A DNA stretch of 7,989 bases from Acidobacteriota bacterium (GTDB taxonomy: Bacteria; Acidobacteriota; Polarisedimenticolia; Gp22-AA2), in assembly GCA_016202915.1 (NCBI GenBank), contig JACQNT010000051.1, positions 1 to 7,989 of the forward strand, read 5' to 3'. The translations under genes and the position numbers were made by a program. Below the pieces are notes generated by a model that saw only the letters and a program-made list of their open reading frames with translations, was not told where the DNA came from and made no database searches. Each line of letters begins with the position of its first letter. Positions within the stretch are counted from its first letter, which is position 1. Positions 1 through 7,402 of this stretch are shown here, piece by piece.

Positions 1-141
1 ACCTTCGCCGCCACCACCCTTCTGGCCAAATGCCCCTCCAAGTACGAGGCCCAGAACCGCTCCCCGAGCGACTACAAGGCGCCCGTTACGGAGGACCGGC
101 CGTCCTCCGCCACCCCCGAAACCGCTCCGGCCGTGCGGTGA
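1..141 (+). CDS. ccmE: Cytochrome c maturation haem chaperone CcmE, C-terminal fragment (CxxxY type)
   Basis: This is the last 46 codons of a gene that enters from the left edge and stops with TGA at 139-141. CcmE is a membrane-anchored periplasmic chaperone that binds haem covalently and hands it to CcmF. The visible part reads TLLAKCPSKYEAQ near its start, which matches the end of the CcmE beta-barrel. Proteobacterial CcmE has LAKHDENY here, with the haem-binding histidine in an HxxxY motif. In this protein the same place is Cys (codon at 31-33) followed by Tyr (43-45), so it is the CxxxY form known from archaea and Desulfovibrio. The remaining 30 or so residues are a Pro/Ala/Glu-rich tail of the flexible kind usual in this family. 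ccmF begins 28 bases downstream, so the two are probably co-transcribed. The N-terminal anchor and most of the barrel lie outside the window. Confidence 0.88.
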   Translation, partial: TFAATTLLAKCPSKYEAQNRSPSDYKAPVTEDRPSSATPETAPAVR

Positions 142-169
142 AGGCGCCCTCCGGATTCGGCAGGTAACC

Positions 170-2150
<1,981 letters not shown>

Positions 2151-2161
<11 letters not shown>

Positions 2162-2819
2162 CGACGCCGCACAGCGAGAACGGGCACTCCGCCTGCGGGA
2201 CACGGCTCCGCGCAGGCGGCGCCTGCGCTCGCCTCGGCTCCGTTCGCGACCCGCTGAAAAAGCGCCACGCCAAACGCGCTTCGCGCGGCGCCCCCGCCCA
2301 CTTCCGCACGGTCCCGCAGGCGGAGTGCGCCGTTCTCTCTCTGCCGGTGTCTTCCTCGCGGTGACGGTTTGCCTGGCCCCTGGGGGCGCGGCCGCCGCCG
2401 AGCTGACGCCCCAGCAGCAGGTCGAGGGCCAGCTGATGTGCTACTGCGGGTGCGCCGGCCTCACCGTGCGCGTCTGCACCTGCGGCACCGCCGACGGCCT
2501 CCGCGACGAGATCCGGACGCGCCTCGCCGCGGGGGAGACGCCCGATCAGGTGGTGGCCGCCTACGTCGCGCGCCACGGCGAAAAGATCCGCTCCGCGCCC
2601 ACCAAGAGGGGCTTCGACCTGCTCGCCTGGGTCACGCCGTTCGCCGCCCTCCTGCTCGCCGGTTCCGCCCTCGTCCTGCTCGTACGGCGCTGGGGGCGGG
2701 CCGGCGCGGTGGCGGCGGCGCGGGAGAGCTCCGACGCCCCGGGCGGCCCGCCCCCACCTACGACGGAGGAGCGCCGCTTGCTGGACAGGGTGCGGCGCGA
2801 GATCGAGGAGACCCGCTGA
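2151..2819 (+). CDS. ccmH: Cytochrome c maturation protein CcmH with variant cysteine motif and repeat-derived N terminus
   Basis: CcmH is a membrane-tethered periplasmic thiol protein that keeps apocytochrome cysteines reduced and presents them to CcmF. Read from GTG 2151 the product is 222 residues. Residues 1-58 are Arg/Pro-rich and are largely encoded by an inverted-repeat element. From V59 (in-frame GTG at 2325) there is a normal signal sequence, RRSLSAGVFLAVTVCLAPG, ending near AAAAE. The CcmH domain follows: CYCGC at C97/C99/C101, CTC at C109/C111, then LRDEIRTRLAAGETPDQVV and YVARHGEKI. A C-terminal helix lies at about 147-166. The canonical CcmH motif is LRCxxCQ; here no pair has CxxC spacing. 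Related CxCGC forms occur, as far as I recall, in Acidobacteria-like genomes. The upstream start has the better ribosome site, but the mature protein probably resembles the product of the internal start. The stop overlaps the next ATG (ATGA). Confidence 0.88.
2174..2340. repeat. Inverted-repeat (MITE/REPIN-like) element inside the 5' end of ccmH
   Basis: Two arms face each other. The left is 2174-2201, with core 2178-2201; the right is 2311-2340, with core 2311-2335. The shared core on the right arm reads GTCCCGCAGGCGGAGTGC, and its exact reverse complement is in the left arm. The full arms differ only by one extra base and one mismatch, and about 109 bases separate them. Inside is a perfect hairpin, GCGCAGGC (2210-2217) with GCCTGCGC (2221-2228) and a three-base loop, plus a smaller CGCG/CGCG hairpin at 2275-2285. 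The segment is unlike the rest of the operon and lies exactly where CcmH proteins normally have no sequence. It looks like a dispersed palindromic element that inserted without breaking the reading frame. No second copy is visible in this window, so mobility is inferred. Confidence 0.75.
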
Positions 2820-3139
2820 TGCTCGTCCTGGCCGGCATCCTGGTGATGCTCGGGACGGTCGCGCTCGTCCTGGCGCCGCTCGTCCTCCACATCGCGGCCC
2901 CCCTGAAGGACGGGCCCGATGCCGTCGTCGAGCTGCGGGAGCTCTACGCCCTCAAGGAGATCACCTACGAGACGATCCGCGACATCGAATTCGATTATCA
3001 CGCCGGGAAGATCTCCGAGGCCGACTACCGGGCGATGACCGGGCGCTACACGCGGGAGGCTGCGCTCCTGCTGGGGCGCATCGACGCCCTGGAAGCCCCC
3101 CTGCCGCGGCCGCCCGCCCGGCGCCCGGAGACCGGGTGA
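2819..3139 (+). CDS. Short CcmI-like membrane protein (no TPR domain)
   Basis: This is a 106-residue protein starting at the ATG that overlaps the ccmH stop (ATGA). The first 25 or so residues form one membrane helix (VLAGILVMLGTVALVLAPLV). The rest is soluble and helical, with ELYALKEITYETIRDIEFDY followed by AGKISEADYRAMTGRY. That pattern (YxxIRDxEFDYxxGKxSExDY) matches the N-terminal part of CcmI/CycH proteins, which help CcmF bind the apocytochrome. Full CcmI carries a periplasmic TPR region that is missing here; the protein ends in a Pro/Arg-rich tail. It sits between ccmH and ccmA and overlaps both by four bases, so a role in the haem lyase complex is likely. Assignment rests on context and the short motif, so no symbol is given. 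Confidence 0.75.
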   Translation: MLVLAGILVMLGTVALVLAPLVLHIAAPLKDGPDAVVELRELYALKEITYETIRDIEFDYHAGKISEADYRAMTGRYTREAALLLGRIDALEAPLPRPPARRPETG

Positions 3140-3900
3140 ACACGGCGCCCCCGGGAACCCCGGAGGTGGGGCTCGCCCTCGAGGCGCGGGGCCTCGGCAA
3201 GCGCTTCGGACCGATCCCCGCCCTGGACGGCGTCGACCTGGCCGTTCCCGCGGGGCAGTTCGTCCTCCTGCTCGGGCCGAACGGCGCGGGCAAATCGACT
3301 CTGCTCAGGCTGTTCGCCACACTGCTGCGCCCGGGCGCGGGCACGCTGCGCGTCCTGGGGGAGGATGTCGGCAACGGCGATCGCGCCGCGATCCGGCGCC
3401 GCATCGGCCTCCTGTCGCACCAGACGTTCCTGTACGACCACCTGACCGGCGAGGAAAACCTCACCTTCTACGCCCGCCTGTACGGCCTGGCCGACCCGCC
3501 GGCCGCGGCGCGCGAGGCGCTCCGCGCCGCCCGCCTGGAAGGCAGGGGGTCCGATCAGGTGCGCACCTACTCGCGCGGGATGCAGCAAAGGCTGGCGATC
3601 GCGCGGGCGCTGCTGCACCGGCCGGACGTTCTGCTCCTCGACGAGCCGTTCACCGGCCTCGATCGAGACGCCGCCCTGAGGCTGGAGGAACGGCTCCGCG
3701 AGGAACGCTCCGCGCGCCGCACCTGCGTCCTGGCGACGCACGACTTCCGGGCCGCCCTCGGCGTCGCCGATCGGGTCATCGTCCTGGTGGACGGGCGGCT
3801 GGCCGCCGACCGGCCGGCCGCCGGGAGCGATCCGGGGAGCCTGGAAGCGCTCTTCAGCACAGCGACGCGGGCCGGGGCCCCCGCCGCGGGGGCCGCGTGA
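3136..3900 (+). CDS. ccmA: Haem exporter/CcmE-release ABC transporter ATPase CcmA
   Basis: This is the ATP-binding subunit of the CcmAB complex, which uses ATP hydrolysis to release holo-CcmE from CcmC/CcmD. The 254 residues contain all ABC motifs: Walker A GPNGAGKST at 47-55, Q-loop Q96, signature SRGMQQR at 146-152, Walker B VLLLDEP at 165-171, and H-loop H202 in LATHD. The protein is longer than the roughly 200 residues of E. coli CcmA; the extra lies mainly in an N-terminal leader and an Ala/Gly-rich tail. The signature is YSRGM rather than the LSxGQ of proteobacterial CcmA, so by motif alone it could be a general ABC ATPase. Its position directly before ccmB, with a four-base overlap (GTGA), identifies it. 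The GTG start overlaps the stop of the CcmI-like gene in the same way. Confidence 0.93.
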   Translation: MNTAPPGTPEVGLALEARGLGKRFGPIPALDGVDLAVPAGQFVLLLGPNGAGKSTLLRLFATLLRPGAGTLRVLGEDVGNGDRAAIRRRIGLLSHQTFLYDHLTGEENLTFYARLYGLADPPAAAREALRAARLEGRGSDQVRTYSRGMQQRLAIARALLHRPDVLLLDEPFTGLDRDAALRLEERLREERSARRTCVLATHDFRAALGVADRVIVLVDGRLAADRPAAGSDPGSLEALFSTATRAGAPAAGAA

Positions 3901-4574
3901 CCTACCTGCGCGCCGTCGGCCTCGTCGCCGCCAAGGATCTGAAGACCGAGCTGCGGAGCCGGGAGCAGGCGGTCACCCTCCTGTTCTTCGCCCTCCTGGT
4001 CCTCGTCGTCTTCAACTTCGCTTTCGATTTCACCATCATCGACTTCGTGACGTTCGGGGCCGGCATCCTGTGGGTGTCGTTCATCTTCGCGGGAGTGCTG
4101 GCGATCAGCCGGTCGTTCCAGATCGAGCGCGAGCAGGACCGCATCCAGGGGATCCTGCTCGCTCCCGTCGATCGCAGCGCCTTCTATCTCGGCAAGGTGG
4201 CGGCTTCGATCCTGTTCATGTCGGCCGTCGAGGCGATCGTCCTCCCGCTGTCGGTCCTGATGTTCAATTACCGGTTCGGACCCCGCATCGGCCTCGCGCT
4301 CCTCGTCCTGATCCTGAACACCATAGGCTTCGCGGCGGTCGGCACCCTGTTCGCCTGCATGACGACCCAGACCCGCCGCGGGGAGCTGCTGCTCCCCCTC
4401 CTGCTGTTCCCCGCCGCCGTGCCGATCTCCCTCGCGGCGGTGAAGGCCACCGGCCATATCCTGGCGGGGCGGCCCTTCGAGCGCTACGCCTCCTGGATCG
4501 CCCTGTCCTGCGCCTACGACATCATTTTCCTGGCCGCCGCCGTCCTTCTGTTCGACTACGCCCTGGACGACTAG
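3897..4574 (+). CDS. ccmB: Haem exporter permease subunit CcmB
   Basis: CcmB is the membrane partner of CcmA. At 225 residues it has normal family length. The N terminus has the amphipathic stretch KDLKTELRSREQ (13-24), then a membrane helix at about 26-46. The conserved cytoplasmic coupling segment EREQDRIQGILLAPVDR (77-93) is followed by SAFYLGK (94-100), a CcmB hallmark. Further hydrophobic segments lie at about 50-71, 100-120, 130-152, 159-178 and 195-220, giving about six helices. The GTG start overlaps the ccmA stop by four bases, so translation of the two subunits is probably coupled. After its stop there is a 59-base gap before ccmC, the largest gap in the ccm cluster. Confidence 0.94.
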   Translation: MTYLRAVGLVAAKDLKTELRSREQAVTLLFFALLVLVVFNFAFDFTIIDFVTFGAGILWVSFIFAGVLAISRSFQIEREQDRIQGILLAPVDRSAFYLGKVAASILFMSAVEAIVLPLSVLMFNYRFGPRIGLALLVLILNTIGFAAVGTLFACMTTQTRRGELLLPLLLFPAAVPISLAAVKATGHILAGRPFERYASWIALSCAYDIIFLAAAVLLFDYALDD

Positions 4575-4596
4575 GCGCGGGGTATAATCCCGCGCC
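4574..4596 (+). promoter_or_regulatory. Palindrome with TATAAT in the loop, possible internal ccmC promoter
   Basis: The arms GGCGCGGG (4574-4581) and CCCGCGCC (4589-4596) are perfect reverse complements around the loop GTATAAT. TATAAT at 4583-4588 is a consensus -10 box, unusual in such GC-rich sequence. The expected -35 position (about 4560-4565, GCCCTG) is poor. If active, transcription would begin near 4595 and give a leader of about 39 bases before ccmC. A hairpin role in RNA processing is the alternative. It is not an intrinsic terminator, because no T tract follows. Confidence 0.45.
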
Positions 4597-4633
4597 GGTC
4601 CGGGGCGCGTCCGATCCGGTTCACGGGGAAGCG

Positions 4634-5359
4634 ATGCCAGACGCGAGCCGATCCCGATACCTGCCCCAGCAGGCGCTGCTCCTCCTGGTCGCCGTCCTGT
4701 TCCCCGTCTGCCTCTACGTGGTCTTCGCCGTGGCGCCGACGGAACAGAAGATGGGAGTGGTGCAACGGATCTTCTACTTCCACGTCCCCTCGGCCCTCAG
4801 CGCCTTCCTCGGCGTCACCCTGTGCGCCGCCGCGAGCGCCATCTACCTCTGGAAGCGGGACCGGCGGTTCGACCTCGTGGCGCACGCCTCGGCCGAGCTG
4901 GCGGTGCTGTTCTGCACCATCGTCCTGGTCACGGGGCCGATCTGGGCACGCCCGGTCTGGGGCGTCTGGTGGACGGGAGAGGCCCGCCTCACCTCCACGC
5001 TCGTGCTCTGGCTCATCTTCGCCGGCTATCTGGTCCTGAGGGGCAGCGCAGAGAACGCCGACCAGGCGGCGCGCTGGGGGGCGATCGTCGCCGTCGTCGG
5101 CTTCCTCGACCTGCCGATCATCTACAAGTCGGTGGAGTGGTGGCGCGGGCTGCACCCGAAAGTCCTGAAGGCCTCGGGCGGGCAGGGCCTCGACCCGACC
5201 ATGGAGAAGACGCTGCTGCTGTGCACGCTGACCTTCTTCCTGCTGTTCGGCTACCTCCTGATGGAGCGCTGCCGCCTGGGCCGGCTGCAGGATGAAGTGG
5301 AGGCGCTGGTCCACGCCGCGCGCAGGACCGGGGCTGCCGCGGGAAGGAGGTCGCCATGA
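4634..5359 (+). CDS. ccmC: Haem handling protein CcmC
   Basis: CcmC is a six-helix membrane protein that presents haem to CcmE in its WWD domain. The product is 241 residues, close to the family norm. Both axial histidines are present: H50 in FYFHVPSA and H174 in SVEWWRGLHP. Between them, at 109-120, the tryptophan-rich motif reads WGVWWTGEARLT, where the usual form is WGTWWVWDARLT. The second tryptophan and aspartate are therefore Gly and Glu (codons GGA GAG). The following STLVLWLIF and the NxxR-type loop fit the family. I chose ATG 4634, which has GGGGA a few bases upstream; the in-frame sequence upstream of it runs through the palindrome and the end of ccmB and is not CcmC-like. The stop overlaps the next gene as ATGA. 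Confidence 0.95.
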   Translation: MPDASRSRYLPQQALLLLVAVLFPVCLYVVFAVAPTEQKMGVVQRIFYFHVPSALSAFLGVTLCAAASAIYLWKRDRRFDLVAHASAELAVLFCTIVLVTGPIWARPVWGVWWTGEARLTSTLVLWLIFAGYLVLRGSAENADQAARWGAIVAVVGFLDLPIIYKSVEWWRGLHPKVLKASGGQGLDPTMEKTLLLCTLTFFLLFGYLLMERCRLGRLQDEVEALVHAARRTGAAAGRRSP

Positions 5360-5613
5360 GTTTCGATCTCCCGGGCCTGCCGGCGATCGGGGCGGCCCTC
5401 GCCGCCTTCGCCCAGGACGCCGAACCGATCACCCGGTTCACGGCGGAGACCGCCGCCGCCCAGCCTGCGGTCGTGGCGCGCGGGTTCCGGTTCCTCATCG
5501 GGGCCTACACGGCCGTCTGGACGATCCTGGCGGTTTACCTCCTGTCCCTCTCGGTCCGCCTGCGCCGGCTGTCGCAGCAGGTCCGCAGGCTCAAGGAGCG
5601 CCTCGGTCCCTGA
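5356..5613 (+). CDS. ccmD: CcmD-like small membrane protein
   Basis: This is an 85-residue protein with one membrane helix (about 45-65, FLIGAYTAVWTILAVYLLSL) followed by a basic segment, RLRRLSQQVRRLKERL. That layout (AY, then a helix, then charged coiled-coil-like residues) is typical of CcmD, which stabilises CcmE in the CcmA-B-C complex and aids haem-CcmE release. The first 43 residues are an Ala-rich extension on the outer side; usual CcmD proteins are 45-70 residues. The start overlaps the ccmC stop and has a near-perfect ribosome site, AAGGAGGT, just before it. CcmD sequences are poorly conserved, so the call depends on topology and position directly after ccmC. Confidence 0.75.
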   Translation: MSFDLPGLPAIGAALAAFAQDAEPITRFTAETAAAQPAVVARGFRFLIGAYTAVWTILAVYLLSLSVRLRRLSQQVRRLKERLGP

Positions 5614-5720
5614 CGCCTGCGGGCCCGACGCGGCGCCCCGGCGATTCTCGGGCCGGCCCGCGCGCCGTCTCCCCCGCCCCCTCGGGAACCTTTCCGGACG
5701 GCGTCCCGTTGGATCGTTCG

Positions 5721-5744
5721 TCCGGGCCGGTCACCGGCTCCGGA
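5721..5744 (+). other. Hairpin in the gap between the ccmD-like gene and the next gene
   Basis: TCCGGGCCGG (5721-5730) pairs with CCGGCTCCGGA (5734-5744) around a TCA loop, with one bulged base. No T tract follows, so it is not a standard terminator. It ends seven bases before the GGAAGGAGGT ribosome site of the next gene and could affect its translation or stabilise a processed RNA end. The rest of the 150-base gap (5614-5763) shows no gene or promoter that I can support. Confidence 0.35.
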
Positions 5745-5763
5745 CCTCGCGGAAGGAGGTCCC

Positions 5764-6153
5764 ATGCACAGAACGCTCAGGGTCGCAGCGACTCACCTTG
5801 TCGTCGCGGGGCTCCTCCTGACCCTCGCCTCGCCGGCCGTGGCGCGGGATCGGGACCGGGAGAGCGACAGACAGGGCAGGTGGCTGAAAATTCGAGTCTA
5901 CGAGGATGGGTCGCGCACGCCGACCGTCCTGGTGAACCTGCCGATGCGCATCGTCTCGGCGGCCGCCCGCGTGGCCGCGGTGGCCGGCGCATGCGGAGGG
6001 CACGTCAGGGTGGAAGGGAAGGAAAGCAAGGGCTCCCTCCGGAGCAAGGACATCGACCTGGAGGGCCTGCTCGAGGAGATCGAGAACATGGAGGCCGGCC
6101 AGATCGTCGAGATCGAGGACGGCGAGGACCGGGTGTCGATCTGGATCGAGTGA
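5764..6153 (+). CDS. Exported protein of unknown function
   Basis: This gene encodes 129 residues after a strong ribosome site (GGAAGGAGGT ending three bases before the ATG). Residues 1-28 form a signal peptide: RTLR, then a hydrophobic stretch LVVAGLLLTLASP and a cleavage site near AVARD. The mature part starts with an acidic/basic linker. It then has a beta segment (WLKIRVYED, 40-48), VLVNLPMRIVSAAARVAAVAG (56-76), an acidic helix (IDLEGLLEEIENMEAG, 97-112), and a final beta hairpin (QIVEIEDGEDRVSIWIE). The pattern 'LxIRV...VxVNLPxxxV...LLEEI...GxIVEIED...VxIxIE' resembles a small domain I recall in envelope-stress or YvlB-like proteins, but I cannot name the family firmly. A single Cys (C77) is present. 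It is not a Ccm component by any motif. Confidence 0.8.
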   Translation: MHRTLRVAATHLVVAGLLLTLASPAVARDRDRESDRQGRWLKIRVYEDGSRTPTVLVNLPMRIVSAAARVAAVAGACGGHVRVEGKESKGSLRSKDIDLEGLLEEIENMEAGQIVEIEDGEDRVSIWIE

Positions 6154-6175
6154 CCGCCCGCTCCGCGGCCGGCGC

Positions 6176-6204
6176 TTGATACGGAACATCGCCGACTCTA
6201 TAAT
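6176..6204 (+). promoter_or_regulatory. Sigma70-type promoter of lepB
   Basis: TTGATA at 6176-6181 and TATAAT at 6199-6204 are separated by exactly 17 bases, a near-consensus housekeeping promoter. Transcription should start at about 6211-6212, only two or three bases before the lepB ATG at 6214. No Shine-Dalgarno sequence lies upstream of that ATG, so the mRNA is probably leaderless or nearly so. Confidence 0.75.
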
Positions 6205-6213
6205 CGCCGGCTT

Positions 6214-6912
6214 ATGACTCCGGTCGAGGCGCCGAAGGGCGTGGTGCGGGACTATTTCGAGACCATCGTCACCTGCGTCATCTTCGTCCTGTTCGCGCGC
6301 ACCTTCGTGTTCCAGCAGTCCAAGATCCCGACTGGATCGATGATCCCCACGCTGCTGATCGGCGACTACATCATGGTGAACAAGTTCGCCTACGCCCCCA
6401 GGCTCGACCGGGCTCCGCTCGTCAGCCGGATCGAGAAGTCCCTCCTCCCGATCCGGGACCTGCGGCGCGGCGACATCGTCGTCTTCAAGTATCCCGAGGA
6501 GCCGGAGAAGGACTACATCAAGCGCGTCATCGGCCTGCCGGGGGACGTGGTCGAGATCCGGGACCGGCAGGTCTACATCAACGGCGCGCCGGTCGAGGAG
6601 GGCTACAAGGTCCACCGCAACCCGCCCGGACTGAACGTCGAACAGGACAACTACGAGGCCCGGCGCGTCCCGGAAGGGCACCTGTTCTGCATGGGCGACA
6701 ATCGTGACAACAGCCGGGACAGCCGCGCCTGGGGCTTCGTGCCGCGCGATTTCATCAAGGGCCGCGCCTTCATGATCTGGTGGTCGTACGACGAGGACCG
6801 GGACGCCTGGCAGAAGACCTCGATCCTGGACAAGGCGCGCGGCATCTGGGCAAAGATCACCCACCTGTTCACGAAGTCGCGCTGGGAGCGATCCTTCCGG
6901 ATCATCCGCTAG
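6214..6912 (+). CDS. lepB: Signal peptidase I
   Basis: This is the type I leader peptidase (S26 family), anchored in the inner membrane, which cuts signal peptides from exported proteins. The 232-residue product has one membrane anchor at about 15-33 (FETIVTCVIFVLFARTFVF). Box B, IPTGSMIPTL, carries the catalytic S42. Box D, DYIKRVIGLPGD, carries the general base K103. Box E, GDNRDNSRDSR (161-171), is intact. The length and the single membrane segment fit the shorter Gram-negative and Gram-positive type enzymes rather than the two-helix E. coli form. The C terminus (about 195-232) is a basic extension, KTSILDKARGIWAKITHLF onward. The gene has its own promoter and lies 60 bases after the unknown exported protein gene. 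Its 3' end overlaps the convergent transposase-like gene by 11 bases. Confidence 0.96.
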   Translation: MTPVEAPKGVVRDYFETIVTCVIFVLFARTFVFQQSKIPTGSMIPTLLIGDYIMVNKFAYAPRLDRAPLVSRIEKSLLPIRDLRRGDIVVFKYPEEPEKDYIKRVIGLPGDVVEIRDRQVYINGAPVEEGYKVHRNPPGLNVEQDNYEARRVPEGHLFCMGDNRDNSRDSRAWGFVPRDFIKGRAFMIWWSYDEDRDAWQKTSILDKARGIWAKITHLFTKSRWERSFRIIR

Positions 6913-7402
6913 CGCGCGCCGCTCCCCCGCCGTCTATCAGATCGACCGGTGTCGGCGTCCGGCCGTCCCCGTTCCAGGCCCGGTAGCTCGAGTACCGCCA
7001 GGCGCCCGGCTGCCCCGCGAGCCCGGCCATGACGGGATTCCGATGCAGGAGGTCCGCCCGCCGGCGGATGTCACCCGTGTCCCCCAGCGGCAGGCGCTGG
7101 TCGGCGTCCTGCCACACCAGCCCCAACCTCCCCGAGCGGCTGTTCCACTCCCGGGCGAAGCGCGACTTCAGGCGCTGCACGGCGATCCGGACCCAGCGTG
7201 GGTCGCGGTCGCTGGCGCCCAGGATGAGACGCGCGCGATCCGGAAGGACGACGTAGGCGTGCACCCTGAACCCCAGGTCGTGGCGCAACCTGCCCAAGAC
7301 CCGACAGAACAGGCCCGCCGCGGCCGGGCTGGAGAACGTCGGCAGCGCGCCGTAGGTCCACAACGTGACGAGAAAGGCCTGTGCGTGTTCCGTCCCTCCC
7401 AT
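6902..7402 (-). CDS. REP-associated tyrosine transposase (RAYT)-like protein, catalytic residues lost
   Basis: RAYTs are single-domain Y1/HUH (IS200-like) proteins that mobilise REP palindromes. The fold pattern is recognisable in this 166-residue product: FLVTLWTYGALPTF (10-23), FRVHAYVVLPD (45-55), VQRLKSRFAREWN (75-87), VWQ (96-98), and HRNPVMAGLAGQPGAWRYSSYRAW (120-143, in two blocks). The key residues are gone. The HUH motif expected after VVLPD reads RAR (56-58), and no Tyr follows WQ (DADQR). It cannot cut DNA by the known mechanism, so it is a decayed or repurposed copy with an open frame. I chose the ATG at 7402 because GGAGGT lies nine bases upstream; an in-frame ATG at 7444 would add 14 residues of low-complexity sequence. 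No REP-like pair was found beside it. Confidence 0.75.
   Translation of the reverse strand: MGGTEHAQAFLVTLWTYGALPTFSSPAAAGLFCRVLGRLRHDLGFRVHAYVVLPDRARLILGASDRDPRWVRIAVQRLKSRFAREWNSRSGRLGLVWQDADQRLPLGDTGDIRRRADLLHRNPVMAGLAGQPGAWRYSSYRAWNGDGRTPTPVDLIDGGGAARASG

Noticed and set aside
3567..4457. Long minus-strand frame opposite ccmA/ccmB
   Set aside because: Low-complexity Glu/Asp/Gln/Arg composition and full overlap with two well-supported genes; a GC shadow.
4574..4596. Intrinsic terminator after ccmB
   Set aside because: The stem is perfect, but no T tract follows and the loop is a -10 consensus.
5292..6179. A 295-codon + strand frame spanning the ccmD-like gene, the gap and the exported protein gene
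   Set aside because: It is Arg/Gly/Pro-rich without domains and out of frame with two genes that have strong ribosome sites and membrane or signal segments.
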